From assembly GCF_012489685.1 (NCBI RefSeq), contig NC_080042.1, positions 1,056,501-1,120,500 on the forward strand: a DNA stretch of 64,000 nt, read 5' to 3'. A model generated the notes under the pieces. It was not told where the DNA came from. It made no database searches and saw only the letters and a program-made list of their open reading frames with translations. Below, in pieces: positions 10,022 through 22,287 of the stretch. The DNA is from Lotus japonicus (Eukaryota; Streptophyta; Magnoliopsida; Fabales; Fabaceae). Made by a program: the position numbers and the translations under genes. Within the stretch, counting starts at the first letter, position 1; every line of letters starts with the position of its first letter.

Positions 10022-12443
10022 TGTTAGACTATAATAGAATATTAGATTAGAATATTCTTTATTTATTTACAAATGTAATTACGCATGTAATCAGGTTTAA
10101 ATTTGTTTAACATTTATTATTAGTTAACTATGTAAATGTATACATAGAGTGTTTGCTCATCAATAATATTCACGGAACACAATTCCTTCATGGTATCAGA
10201 AGTTAGTTCCTATTCTATGACCTAGTTTTTATTTTTATTGTTATTTTTTTCCGTTTGGTCGCCTCCGCACCTTCTCCTGAACGTGTCACCGCAACCCTCT
10301 ATCCTTAGAGCGCAGCCGCCATCACCGCCCTCTATCCTTAGAGTGTCGCCGCCACCGCTGCTCTCACGTGCGCGACCCTCGCCGTGATTGAGCCCCAGCC
10401 GCCGCATTCTACTCTTTGAGTGTCGCCGCCGCTCTCACGTGCGATCTTTGCCGTGATTGAGCCGCTCCCACGTGCGTTCCTCGCCGTGATTGAGCTGCCG
10501 CTGCGCTACCCTATACTCCTAGAGAGTCGTCGTCGCCGCACCTTCTCTTCTTCTTCCTCTCTCCCTCACCTTCTTCTTCTTCTTTTCTTCTTCTCTCTTT
10601 AAAAAAAAACAAAAACAAAATTCCTTCACCAGCCGCGCACCACTGCCTTATTTGTGCTGCAGCCGCTGATCATCCATCCGCTGCGCTCTACAACGCGTCG
10701 CCGCTCCTCTACCTTGTCGCGTCGCCGCCCTTTCGTTGCTCTCGCGCAACCACCGTTGTAACCGCGTGCTTCTCATGCCGCGTACTTTACAGCCCAGATC
10801 CGCACCCTCTCTCCCTATGTACGCCGATTCCGGTCCCGCCGCCGCCCAGATAAGCAGTCGCATGGGCCGCCCGTGCCACCGGTCCTCCCCCACCGTGTCG
10901 CACGCCCTCGTTGGTCCAGGAAACCACCCGCAACATCTTCCTTCTACGTGCTGTGAGACAACCTGTGTTTCCCACCAAGACCCGACCCGTTTCTGATTTC
11001 AAAACAGAACTGGTTCGGTCTAACCAGCCCAGATCTGCCAGTGAACCAAACCAGCGGTTCACCCAGGCATCACAAAAAAAAAAACTTTTATTTTTAATCT
11101 CCTTCCTATGACCGATCACACTCTGATCCCGGCTCTCCGACGCCAACGGTTGTTCCTTACGCCAACAATGGTTCTTGCTCTTCAGGTCACCCAGAGTTTT
11201 CTCCGGCCGCTTTCAAGTCGAAGGGTATTTTATTTTCCCCAACGGCCTACCTCAGGTTCTTTATGCGATTTTCACTCCATTCTCAGCATCGGTGAACCTC
11301 TAGCTTCGACTGCAGGGGGTGTGTTAGACTATAATAGAATATTAGATTAGAATATTCTTTATTTATTTACCAATGTAATTATGCATATAATCAGATTTAG
11401 ATTTGTTTAGCTTTTATTTGTAGTCAACTATGTAATTGTATAAATAGAGTGTTTGCTCATCAATAATGTTGAGTATTTTGTTGGCTGCATTCTGTCTAAA
11501 CAATGTGTTAGCATGGATGTGGAACTTGGTGTGATAAACAACATTGGTTTGTCTTATGTGCAACCGAATGTTCTAGGCATCTAGCAGAACATTGTGCATC
11601 AGGCTGCTGTGTGTTTAATGTGACGAATTTATTCAGAAGATTTAGAATGATGCGCGTTCAAAGTTGTGCATATCTTCTGAGTATTTGAGAGAATTAATCT
11701 ATTCCAAGAAATAAGATTAATTCGTTGTGAGCCAATTAAATAAGAATATTTGGCTCTGTTTTATTATTTTGTGGAAGTAAATCTTTTTCAAGATTTGTTC
11801 ATGTTTTTACTACATGGACCTGTTGATGCTCAGCCCATTGAAGACCAAGGCCTGCAGAGCATCTATTTAAGTTGTGCAAGAAACCCTAGTTGTGTGTGGA
11901 TGGTGAGTGTGTTGCTTATGCTATTAGGGTTTATTTTGTCAGTCCATCGTGTGAGTCTTGTAATCAACTCTAGTGCTGCCATTGTTAACTAAGGTACTAG
12001 TTGTTGTGTTTTGTTGAGTTTCAATCTCTACATCTTTATATAGTTGTGATTCAATTACTGTGGCAGTGATTGTGGTGAGAAAGTGAGAGAGGTCTCATAC
12101 TTAGGGGAAGTTCTAAGTAATAAACCACTGGTAGGAATAGGTAGAAAGGCTGTGAACAGGGGCTGTTCAATTAAGACCTTTGTGTACTTGATTCTTTATA
12201 ATAGTGGATTATATTTCTCGGGCTGAAGCCCTCCAGACGTAAGTGACGTTGCACCGAACTGGGTTACCAATTCTTTGTGTTCTTTATTGATTTACTGTTG
12301 TTACTATGTTGTCTCTACTGAATTGATTGATGTGGCTTAATTCATGTACGTTATACACATTGTCCGGGACATTGTGTAGAACATCTGTTTTGTCCGCGGT
12401 AAACCATAATTTCAAATAATATTCACGGAATACAATTCCTTCA
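10022..12443 (+). mobile_element. Non-autonomous Copia-type LTR element, copy 1
   Basis: The 5' LTR is 10022-10190 (TGTTAGAC..CCTTCA) and is followed at once by the tRNA-Met-type primer site TGGTATCAGAAG. The 3' LTR starts at 11322 after a purine-rich GCAGGGGG and continues to 12443, but a solo LTR at 11467-12414 cuts it. The roughly 1.1-kb interior is GC-rich and full of CGCCGC and TCTTCT tracts, with no protease, integrase or reverse transcriptase. At least three related pieces occur in the window (12444, 24535 and 52254), so it is a family mobilised in trans by some autonomous element. Confidence 0.75.
11467..12414. mobile_element. Solo LTR (948 bp) with AATAA duplication
   Basis: Exact 5-bp duplications AATAA lie at 11462-11466 and 12415-12419, and the segment runs from TGTTGAGT to AATTTCA. 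It sits inside the 3' LTR of copy 1, whose sequence resumes seamlessly afterwards. Length and termini fit a solo LTR left by recombination between two LTRs. A block with GGGCTGAAGCCCTCCAGACG looks like long-LTR Copia elements of the SIRE/Maximus type; that lineage call is from memory of the style. Confidence 0.8.
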
Positions 12444-13179
12444 TGATAAAATATAATATTAGAATTGAATATTAAAATATTTATTCTTTATTTCTTATGA
12501 TGTAATTACACATGTAATCTAGCGTAGATTTATTCCCTAGTTAACTATTAGCCTATGACCTTTGTATATAAATACTCAGTTTATTATCAATGCAAAGCAC
12601 GGAATACAATTCCTTCATGGTATTTGAAGCTAGTTCCGATCCTATGACCTATTTTTATTTTTTAAGTTTTTTTTAATTATTGTTTATTTTTCCTTTCGCC
12701 GCCGCCACACCTTCTCTAATACATGCTATCGTTGGGCCGCACCTTCTCTTGAACGTGTCGCCGTCGCCGCTGCTCTCTTGTGCGCGACCCTCGTCGTGAT
12801 TGAGCCCCCACCGCCACACTCTACTCTTAGAGCGTCGCCGCTCGCTCTCACTTACGATTCTCGCCGTGATTGAGTCGTCGTCGATATCTACTCGTAGAGC
12901 GTCGCCACCTTATTTTCTTATTTTTAATTTTTCAGTTTGCTTCAAAAAAATCCATTTCCTTCATATTAGAGAAGCCGCCGCAGCGCTCCTTCAAGCGTTG
13001 CCGCACCTATACCCGCGTGCATCCCGGCCTGCTGTTCCTCCAGCTGCGTGCCTAATGCTCCAACCGCGACGATACAGCCACAAACGCTCACCTCGCAGGC
13101 GCGTCTCGTCTCCATGCACCTCCGTCGGCGTCGCCAGCACCCGGTTGCCCTCTTCCGACCCTCACCCGCCACTGCAAGC

Positions 13180-14390
13180 TGAAGGTATGAAAAACGATAG
13201 AAAAGGGGGGTTTGAATAGCATTTTAAAACTAAAAACTCAACCGACTTAAGATTTAAATAAATCTCTTCAATCACCAATGATAAAAGTGCAGAGATAAGA
13301 GATAAGGAAAGCACACAGATGATTTTATCCTGGTTCACTTGATAAATCCATCAAGCTAATCCAGTCCACCCGTTAAGGTGATTTCTTCCTTCTTAGAATG
13401 AAGGCAATCCACTAATCAGAGTTTTGTTACAACTGCACTTGCTACCTGCAAAGTGACTAACAATACACTAACTTAGCTAACACTAAGATTCACTCTCTTA
13501 GTCTTCTCTAGGATCCGATCAACCTTGATCTCCTAAAGGTAAATCAAACAATTGTTTGAAGGTTTTTGGTTTACAAATAAGTGCTTCTTCAAAAGCTAAT
13601 AGTAAACACACTTAGTTCTATTTGAAGAAAGATTGCTAAGAAGATATTTGAATATTGCTTGAGCGTGAACAAGTTTCTTAGGCGGCATCTTTCAATCTTC
13701 AGCCTCTTTATATACTCCAAGGATTAGGGTTTGAACGTTGCATGGAGATGCTACCGTTGGAGGGCAGATCTGGGATTTCAAGGTTCTGCTGTGGCTGAAT
13801 CAGTTAGATAAGGTCGTCAGGAATGGTACAATTGCTTTTGTACTTTGGATAGCGACATGACCTTTATCCTTGTTGACTTCTGATCAGAGTGATGCTTCAT
13901 CTTGGGACTTGTGAAGCTTGATGATCAGAGTCAGAGGGAAGCTTGGATCCTCTGACTTTTGTACCTTCTGCTTATGGACTCAGAGGAGAAGTACTTGGTC
14001 TTCAGAGCCAGCTTACTCTTGGACTTCAGAATCTTCACTACTCAGCTTCTGATCCTTCAGAGCGTCTGCTCCTTCAGAGCGTCTGATCCTTCAGAGCGTC
14101 TGATCCTTCAGAGCTTCTAGTGAGCTGAATCCATATCAGAGCTTTATAATCTTCAGATCTTCTGAAGCTTGATCTACTGTTCAGTTTGAACATAGTATGT
14201 GCGAAAGCGTTGCAGAGGTTACTATTTGAGCATTGTGCTTTTGAATCATGTGAGATAGGACCAGAGTCTTGGCCTGTCATTTGAACACTCAGAAAACAAC
14301 GTTACAGTACCATAATTGTTCATACTTAATAGTTAACTTGTAATCATCAAAACATAGAGTTGTACTACTAGATCAAAACTTGATCTTACA
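13180..14390 (-). mobile_element. Solo LTR (1211 bp) with CAAGC duplication
   Basis: Exact 5-bp duplications CAAGC lie at 13175-13179 and 14391-14395. The segment starts TGAAGGTATG and ends CTTGATCTTACA, so it is TG..CA in both orientations. It carries no ORF with domains. The strand is assigned only because the minus strand (TGTAAGATCAAG..) resembles the usual orientation of legume long-LTR Copia sequences, which is a weak argument. Confidence 0.8.
14050..14118. repeat. 17-bp minisatellite inside the solo LTR
   Basis: About four units of TCCTTCAGAGCGTCTGA with one or two substitutions. A looser CTTCAGAG theme continues on both sides. Confidence 0.85.
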
Positions 14391-14834
14391 CAAGCGGTTC
14401 AAGTCATTAGTGGTTTGACCAAACCGGCCCGGTTCGCCCCCTGGTTCATCACACATAACTATTCCCAAAGAAAAGAAATTAATCTCTATCATATGGCCGA
14501 TCACACTCCGATCTTGACTCTTCGACGCCAACGATTGTTCCTTACCCCAACCGTGGTTCCTCCTCTTCAGGTCACCCAGAGTTTCCTCCGGTCGCTCTCG
14601 CGTTTGAAGGGTATCTTATTTTCACGAACGGCCTACCTCGAGTTCTTTTTGATGAATTTGATTCCAATCTTAGCATCGGTGAACCTCCAGCTTCGACTGT
14701 GGGGATGTGATAGAATATAATATTAGAATATTTATTCTTTATTTATTATGATTTAATTACGGATGTAATCTAGCTTAGATTTATTCACTTTATTATGATG
14801 TAATTACGCATGTAATCTAGCTTAGATTTATTCC

Positions 14835-15945
14835 CTAGTTTTTTTAGAAAAAGGAATGTGTATTATTAAAAGAAAGCCAGAGCCAAAGCAACTCAAGGCA
14901 GAAAAACAATACAATCTCATCGGTCTATGAGCAAAGAAACCGAAGCTCAACCAGGGATGTTTTTAAAAACCACCACCAACCCATAGAATGACAAAGACAA
15001 AATCCCAAGAAAGAGCCTCATTAAAACCTAATTAGGAAAAAGCTTGTGGGATAAAAACCTAACAAGAAAAAAGAGTACCACAATCTTGGGACAATCATTT
15101 TGTATCATAACAAATTGACATAACACCCCATGACCCATAACAAAAGCCAGTAACTTATTACAAGAAGGTAAATTCAAGAAAAAATCTGACTGGCGAAGTT
15201 TAGCTCAAAGACAGCAAACAACACCAATGTCAGCAAACAGCAGCAACAACAATAACATGAAACATCAACAGCGACAATAAAAAAACAGACAGCAACAGCA
15301 GGAACAGCAGGAACAACAACAACATTAGCAACAAACGCAACAGCAAACAGAAAACAACAGCAACAAACAAAAACAACAACAACAAATAAACCAGCAACAG
15401 CAGACAGAAAAACCAACAGCAGAAAAAACCAGCAAAAAATAGCCACGTAGACACACGCAAGTGCTGAAACGACCTCCAAAAAGACTCAACTCTCGCCATT
15501 TTCCTCATCAGACACCGACCATCGATCCAAACGACTCCAAAGGCCATCATTTCGACCAGAATACCAAGTACACTCCCCGTTAAGTAGAGGTAAATCAGAT
15601 AAATGACTATCCTGGACATACTGCTGAAACAAAACATCCCCGACATCTAGTTAACCCTTGAAGAATGTTCCGATCCCAGTAACACCGCATTAAAATAGCC
15701 ACCAAGCAAAACCATTTCAGAATGACTCATAACATGAACTTTTAACGCCTCAAAAAAGAATCTGCGCTCCAACAAAGTATGTGGTCCATAAAACATTCCC
15801 AACCAACACAGAATGATCAGAATTTGGTATTTGAAAAGTCAAAAAAATGAAGCTTGTATCCTTCACCACATACAGAACACATAAACTACTCTCCCTCCAC
15901 AGACACATAAGGCCGCCTGTTGTCCCTGTAGAATGGACCTCCACA
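14835..15945 (-). mobile_element. LINE, 3' half: endonuclease remnant and 3' region
   Basis: This is the minus-strand continuation of the LINE at 23532-24530, split by the Tat element. The minus strand reads fragments of an L1 endonuclease (SFIFLTFQIPNSDHSVLVGN, then in another frame LVGNVLWTTYFV and LYLTGSVLGILVEMMAFGV) with frameshifts. A CAG/CAA-rich low-complexity tract (about 15225-15450) follows, then a 3' region ending in a T-run on the plus strand at 14835. No reverse transcriptase domain remains. Confidence 0.65.
15225..15450. repeat. CAG/CAA-rich low-complexity tract
   Basis: Irregular runs of CAGCAA, AACAAC and CAGACAG. Long open frames on the minus strand here (leucine, valine and phenylalanine rich) result from this composition and are not evidence of a protein. 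Confidence 0.8.
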
Positions 15946-15950
15946 TGATT

Positions 15951-16271
15951 TGTTCCGTGCTAGAACATAGAGAGGGAAGGTAGTACCCAAAGTATGAGGA
16001 ATGTGATGAGAATGCTCAGAGAGAGAAGCTTTAACAGCTTAGAGAGAGAAAATGTAACTGAATTTCAATGCTATTATTATTCCAAATGATCTAAGAGTCC
16101 TTTACGATTGGTATTTCCCTCCTATTTATAGAGGTGGAGTTGGGCTTTGGCGCCTCTAACCTATCCAAGTGGGCCAGTTGGGCCTCGGGAAGGGAGGCCC
16201 AAGATCATGGCGCGTTCCCCGCCCAAGGTCAGGTTTCCTGGGCGAGGGACCCTGGGGTCTCGCCCAGTCCA
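15951..16271 (-). repeat. 3' LTR of the Tat-like element
   Basis: On the plus strand it starts TGTTCCGTGC and ends CCCAGTCCA, with the TGATT target copy directly before it. Its few differences from the partner LTR (for example GTGGGCCAGTTGG against GTGGGCTAGTTGG) indicate a fairly recent insertion compared with its surroundings. Confidence 0.9.
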
Positions 16272-16942
16272 CAAGTCCACAAGACACCGAGCTCGAAGCA
16301 TGAGAGCTAAGTGTGTCTTTAAGCAAGAAACAAGGCGAAATCCCTAAGAATACTGACTAAGACCTAAAAAAAAACCTTAAAAATCTAAAAGTGAAAAACA
16401 ATGGCCAACATGGCCTGATAAATAAAGCCTTTACAATCAACACTTTGGATCTCCAGCCGTGCCCTCCTCTTCCAGGCGATCCAAGTCCACAAGCAGGCTT
16501 GTGGCGAAGGCTTCTAGTCCGCCCGCCTCTGCATAGTTATGCACGTGCCTTGAGTCGTGATACTCTGTCGCGTGTTGTGTCCATCCCATGCGTCGAGCCT
16601 TGAAGTGACGCCAGGGTTAGTGAATCCACAAAATCTCAACCGCTACCTTTGACATGTCCCTTCTAGTCACATCACAACTTTGACAATTTGAATTTCAACC
16701 AATCGGCAGCAACCGTTGCGGCTTTCATTTAATGCGGCACCCCCGTTTCCCCAAAATCCGTGTCACGTCTCCTGAGGTAATCATTCCACCTTTGCCATGA
16801 TGGGGCACGATCTCCCAACCGTCTCTTATCCTAACCTTTAAATTCAACTCCTTTCTCTCACTTGCCACTTTTGAAACCCTTCACAACCTTGCAAAGTTAA
16901 CCAAGCTATTTCCCCTCTTCCGTCTCAGTTCCTTTATGCAAA

Positions 16943-19420
16943 ATGATGACTCCTCAACGCCGCACCAAAAAATCCTCACGACTCCAAAGCCCCGCTCAAA
17001 CATCCCGCGCCCCGGCCATTCCTCCTCCTGCCGGGGGGCATCCCCTTCATTAAAATGAAAAGAATGCCTTCTGGCACAAAATTCTGTCTACCCTCCCTTC
17101 GTCCGCCACCAGAGAACCCGTTCTGAAAGCCATCTGCCAACCCTCCGAGTTGTCCACTGACAAATCCATCGCCGAGCTGGTACGCCGATCCGGAGGGTTA
17201 TGCCGCGAAAAATCTCTCGAAGATGTCCTTATCACCAGCCGGGGCTTGAGCAGTCGTCGCCCCTGGAAGTGTCGCACACTCGAGCAAGGCGCAGAAGAGC
17301 CCCACTTCTTCTACGTTTATGAATACTTCTTTCTTGACCTGGGGATCAAACTACCCTTCTCCCCCTTTCTTTGCCAGATTTTGAGAGAAATCAACGTGGC
17401 CCCAAGCCAACTTCATTTGAACGCTTAGGCATTCGCCCGATGCGACGAGATCCTGTGTGATGCCATCAACCTTGAAGCCAAAACCTCCCATTTCTTTTAC
17501 TTCTATGGCGTGGAACCAAGATCCTTGAAAGCTGAGACTCCCGGTGGGTATCCCTGAAGTCCCGAACGGGTCGACAGCGTCTCCAACCTTATAAGAGTAA
17601 TATCAAGATAGGGCCCGGGCGCCGATATTTTCGCGTAACCGTGCACCCCTCCTATCCTGAAGCTTTCACACGCCGGGATGGGACTGCTTCATTTCCTCTT
17701 TACTGGACCGAGGATCCCCGCGACGTTCCTCCACCAACCGACACATCACTGGACAATGAAGACAAAGCCATCCTCGGCTTCCTCGCTGGGTTCCCCATCC
17801 TGGAATGCTCGTAGTTGCTCGAAGCCGCTCGCGAAAACACACTCCACACCCTCCTAGAAGGGATTGACTTTACTGCGGCCGCACTACGGCGCGCCCTAAC
17901 TGCCGATCCACTCGAGTTTCCTCCTGTTTTCAATACCCAGGTGAGCAAGGGAAAACGCGTCGCCGCCGATTCTGAAGCCGAGACTGCCGCTCTTCTGTCG
18001 AAGAAGGCCAAAGGATCTTCTTCAACTGACCCTGTTCCCGACGCAGCTGGGACTGATGAGGCTACACCGGGTGTGGCCCCATTGCAGCCTAGTGACGACC
18101 TAGCTCCCATACTCCGTGGTGGTGCCGCTCCGCCTTCCCCCCCGAAGAGGTCCCAGAAATCCAAAAAGGTTAACCCTGGTTCAGAGGGAAAATCCGGGGT
18201 CGAGACTTCCTCGCCCTGAAAGCTGAAAAAGAAAAAGAAAGGCGAGAAATCTTCGACTGGTGAAGCATCCGCCCCGCGCCTGGAGAAAAAGAAGAAAAAG
18301 AAAGGCGAGAAACCTCCAGCTGACGAATCGTCCGCCCCATACCTGGCAGGCAAAGAGACGCTGAAGCACTTGGGCGGTGCTGAGTCCTCACCCTGTCCGG
18401 AGGGGGTTTCCGCTGGTCAACAACTTTATGAAATTTCTCCCCAAACAACTCCTTCTCCTGATCCAATCGAGGCGGACCCAGCTGGAGCATCTCTCGCTCG
18501 ACCGGCGAGCCCTCAGGACGAAGGTGCAAACTCCCAAGGGTCGCCAGTCTTTTGTTCCCCCAGTGTTGAAACTAACCATGCTATTTCCGGCGACCAAACG
18601 GGACCTTCAGCAAGCCAACAACCTTCCCTCATCGACTTTATGTTGTCTAACGCCTCCCTTGGCAATATGAGAGCAGCCAAGATTCCTGACCTTGACATTG
18701 CAGCGCAGGAAGCCCTCAACCACCTCTTACGAGCGGGGTGCCTCTTTGCCCAACTATCCCAAGACTCAGCTTCCTCCGCAGAAGTGGAGAAACATCAACA
18801 AGAAGCTGACAGTTACCGCATGGGCACGCAGGAGGCTCACAAGGAATGGGACAAGTTGCTGACCCAAGTGGCAGCTCAAACAAGGAAACTGACCAACGTG
18901 GGCGTTGAGATGAACTACTACGACGAGGACATGGTTGCTTGCAAGGAAAGGACGGATGAATTGGACTTGGATTGGTATAAACTTCAGCAAGAAGTGAAAG
19001 CAAAATCGGTGCCAATCAACGCCAGCAAGGCCACTTGCATCCTTCAAGGCCAAGAGATCGCTTTTCTTCAGAGCGAGTTGGGAGCGACGAATGAAGCCCA
19101 GGCTGACGTGAGGTCGCAACTTGAGGCAGAAAACTAGGCCTACGCAGATATGGACTCCAAGACCAAGACCTCTCAAGCTAGGTTGGTAGCTGACGTTGCG
19201 GTTGAGGTCGTGGAAGAACGTGGTCGTGGCTTCTTTCTTGCCAAGGCTCAAGTCCAACATCTCTATCAAGGAATTAACCTTGATGGAATGGGAGCTTTCG
19301 AGAAGATTACCCCGCATGGGCTTGTTGGCCCTGACGATTCTCCGGGCTTCACTGCCGAGCATTTCGCTGCTGCTGATTTGAGAGGGAAAAATCGACAATG
19401 TAAAGATAACTATGTTTTGT
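16943..19420 (+). pseudogene. Antisense additional ORF of the Tat-like element
   Basis: It runs opposite to gag between the lost pol and the 3' LTR. The start at 16943 reads MMTPQRRTKKSS. A downstream part (from about 17150) with FFYVYEYFFLDLGIKLPF and LREINVAPSQLHLNA resembles the plant putative gypsy-type transposon domain (Pfam Transposase_28). From 17815 to about 19400 one frame is open apart from a TGA at 18217-18219 and a TAG at 19135-19137. It encodes a Ser/Pro/Lys-rich linker and then a probable coiled coil (about 18770-19240, rich in Glu, Gln and Leu). Several stops and shifts before 17815 make it non-functional. The protein's role is unknown. Confidence 0.65.
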
Positions 19421-20781
19421 CATCTTTTGTAAATATCATTTTTTGTAATGAATTAATGTTGTTATATTTTCTTTATTTTGGCTTCGTCTTGCGTCTTTTC
19501 GTCGCCATTTAGGCAATTTTTCGTTCGCCCGCCGCCATTTAGGCAATTTTTTTAGGAATTTTCGTCTTGCGTTCGTGTAGCGATATGAAGGTGTGCCGAA
19601 GAAACTAGGACTTTCGCTCATTTTAAGGCTTTTATTCACACCAATATTTCCCGTAAGAGCAGGTGTGGCCTTGGCGGTTTCATCCCGCCAAAGGCTTACA
19701 CTGTTGGGGGCCCAATGGCCATATGGGTTTACCCAGACTTATGCCTAGTTTATTTTCTCGCCCATATTTCGGGGAGGCCTCGTAATCCCATATTTTGGGG
19801 AGACTAAGGGGATAAGGGACCCACCCCATTTTGGGGATGAGTCGCTTTTACCGTACACATCGCCAACGAGAGGTCAGCGTTTCACGCCGGACTTTCCCGG
19901 AGCAATCCCCGGACATCAAGGTCGTGTTGGGATTGCCACCTTCGGGGAATTTTTCCCACCGGGCGACCGTATCTTTTGAATTAGGAGTATTGCTAGTGAA
20001 TATCCTTTTTGTATTCCATTCGTAAAAGATTTTTTGTACATCGAGGGATGCCTCATTAAAAAACTCCCGTGTCGGAGAAAAAGAGTGCATCTTTATTTTT
20101 GATCCTACTGGCTTTGATCCGACCCTTCCGCTGCGCTCTCGCCCTTGTCAACGAACTTCCCTGTCAAAGTATCGTGCCCAGAATCTCATCCTTTGTTCCT
20201 GACGTGCTTGCCACCCACTCCACGCTGCCGCGGATTTGGCGTTCTTTCCGGCGGGTTGTCAGTTCGCTCTTTTGCACGCTCCTTTTACCTTTCTTGCCCC
20301 TGAAGACCTCTCCCCTCGTCGATTTCCGCTGCCTCGTCGTGGACTTATCCTTGATGCGGTAGGTCGGGCCTCCTCGCCCTGCCTCTAGCTTATCTCAATC
20401 CTGTCCAAACTGCTCTGTTCTTTTCTTCCCGCCCTCCTGGCATTGGAGAATTCTCAAGTACGCCCTTGGGCTCACCGCCCTTCTTTCCCTCTGCACGCTC
20501 GGTCCCTTGCTTATCAAACCTGGTGTCCTGAACTGCGAAAGTTCCCAAAATTCCATATCTTTAGGGCTCCAGCTGAAGAGGTCAAAATTTTCCTCTACCA
20601 ACTTTTCCAAACGCCGTTCCTGCTCAGACGTGAGCCTGGGCTCAATTGGCAACACTCCTCTACCTTTCTAGATCATCAACTATCCCTGCCCAGCGCTCCT
20701 CTGCTCTAATGTCTGTGAACAGTCCCTTTCTTTCTGTTTCCTCAACCCCTTTTGCTTGCCTTTGATTCTTCCGTTGTCTCT

Positions 20782-22206
20782 TTACCTTTTCCCCGACAAC
20801 TCTCCTACCCTGCGCTCCTGCTTACCCCTCTTGTTGTGATTTCCCTCTTGAATCTCTATTTCATGGCACCGATGTCCCTCGCCAGCTCCTTTTTTGCCGT
20901 TCATGCTGAGGCAGTTATTGTAACATTCTCTGGCTCGCCTTTGGTCGACTGCAATCTTTTCCACTCTTCTGCACATTAGCGGATACTTAACCGCCGGGTG
21001 AGCCGTGGAGATTACCGCACAAAGACGGTTAAGTGTGTTCCTTCCTATAATGACGTTGTATGAAGCTACGACCTGTATCATGAGGTATCTCACACGAAGG
21101 AGCTTGGCAGTCTCATCAATCCCAAAGATTGTGTCCAAATCTATGTATCCTCGCACCCAAACTTGCTCGCCCGAAAACCCCACCAGAGTCCCTGTATAAG
21201 GCATTAAATCTTTATCCGTTAATCCCAGCTGATCGAATGCGTCTCCGTAGATGATATCAGCAGAGCTGCCTTGGTCCAGAAGAACTCGGCAGACGTTGAA
21301 ACTGTTGATCCTGATCATGACGACTATAGGATCATCCTTGTGCGTCTTAACCCCCTCAAAGTCTGCCGTTGAAATTACTATGTCGGGATGCTGGAAACCG
21401 AAAGGAGTCTCGTATTGTTGCACCGACGTCACTGCCCGAGCATGTCTTCTTCTTGTTGAGGCCGTTGCACCAACCCCGCCGAAACCACCTGCAATTGTAT
21501 TTATCGTGCCAACCGGCGGTTCAAGATCTTTATTAAAGGTTTCCTCTGCTCCCTTCTTTCGTGCAGCCAGCGTCTCCTTTTTGTCAGTAGTCGGCGTTTG
21601 GCGAGACCCCCTGTACCTATTCCCCTGCTGTCGCTCTCCATTCCAGCGTTCGCCACGTTCATTCAGCTGCGACCAGCCAGCTCGGATGAGCCTCTCGATT
21701 TCATTCTTCAGAGTAAAGCAATCCCCTGTGTCATGTCCTGCTGACCGGTGGTACTCACACCACTTGGTCTTGTCCGTCGTTGCCCGCGGCGGGTCATTCC
21801 TTCTTTCTCCCTCCTCAACTGCATGCGTCGCCTTAACTTCACGTAGCAGTTCTGTCAGGTGGGCGTTCAAGCTTTTTCCTGCCTCCTCTCGGCGACTAGG
21901 GTCAGCCTGATGCCAGGGTTGGCGTCGCTCAAAATTTTCCTTTTTGGGATACAAAGATTCCCTCGGTGCCTTTTCCCCAATCCGAACCTTCCTGTCCCGT
22001 CTTCTGCTTCCCTCTGCTTTCTCCTTGCTCGGCTTGTCCTCTGGTGACATGTCCCTCTGTTCGCCATCCTTCTCTACCTTCGCGCGCCTCCGCTTAAAAG
22101 CGTCATCCTCCTCGTCGAGTATGTACGTGTTCGCCCGGGCTCGCACCTCTGCCATTGACTTAGCTGGCTTTCGGCTCAATTTACTATTTAGCTTTCCTGG
22201 CTGCAA
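20782..22206 (-). CDS. Gag C-terminal part and aspartic protease of the Tat-like element
   Basis: This frame continues the gag frame after a single in-frame TAG at 22288-22290, so the two ORFs were once one polyprotein. It shows a basic region, a zinc-knuckle-like WCEYHRSAGHDTGDC about 135 residues after the first Met, and a retropepsin with VLLDQGSSADIIYGDAF. The DQGSS form instead of DTGAS is usual in this group of plant gypsy elements. Further motifs are LVGFSGE and YNVIIGRNTLN, normal for the protease fold. The remainder after the protease shows no reverse transcriptase, so the polyprotein is truncated. Confidence 0.75.
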   Translation of the reverse strand: MQPGKLNSKLSRKPAKSMAEVRARANTYILDEEDDAFKRRRAKVEKDGEQRDMSPEDKPSKEKAEGSRRRDRKVRIGEKAPRESLYPKKENFERRQPWHQADPSRREEAGKSLNAHLTELLREVKATHAVEEGERRNDPPRATTDKTKWCEYHRSAGHDTGDCFTLKNEIERLIRAGWSQLNERGERWNGERQQGNRYRGSRQTPTTDKKETLAARKKGAEETFNKDLEPPVGTINTIAGGFGGVGATASTRRRHARAVTSVQQYETPFGFQHPDIVISTADFEGVKTHKDDPIVVMIRINSFNVCRVLLDQGSSADIIYGDAFDQLGLTDKDLMPYTGTLVGFSGEQVWVRGYIDLDTIFGIDETAKLLRVRYLMIQVVASYNVIIGRNTLNRLCAVISTAHPAVKYPLMCRRVEKIAVDQRRARECYNNCLSMNGKKGAGEGHRCHEIEIQEGNHNKRGKQERRVGELSGKR

Positions 22207-22287
22207 TCCGTTTTTAAAGGCGCGGGCGCAGACATTTGGCTCGGATTCCTCTATCTTTACTAACGCAGCGCTGAACCGCTTTACGTA

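Larger units (their letters stand above)
12444..14834 (+). mobile_element. Non-autonomous Copia-type LTR element, copy 2
   Basis: The 5' LTR is 12444-12617, starting directly where the copy-1 LTR ends, and a primer-site-like TGGTATTTGAAG follows. The interior repeats the CGCCGC-rich start and the GCCGATCACACTC..CGACGCCAACG block found in copy 1. The 3' LTR starts at 14708 and contains an internal duplication (14737-14834), after which LINE sequence begins. A 1211-bp solo LTR is nested inside. No pol domains are present. Confidence 0.7.

Noticed and set aside
10222..10996. Possible host gene in the GC-rich block
   Set aside because: The same block recurs in copies at about 12.7, 24.6 and 52.5 kb next to the same LTR and primer site, so it is element interior; frames are short and not shared between copies.
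15174..15646. Two long overlapping minus-strand ORFs rich in Leu, Val and Phe that look like membrane proteins
   Set aside because: They are translations of a CAG/CAA-rich low-complexity tract in a LINE remnant; both frames are open because of composition.
21251..21910. 219-residue plus-strand ORF opposite gag-protease
   Set aside because: Shadow of the minus-strand gag-protease frame; that strand carries the recognised protease and zinc-knuckle motifs and this one carries none.
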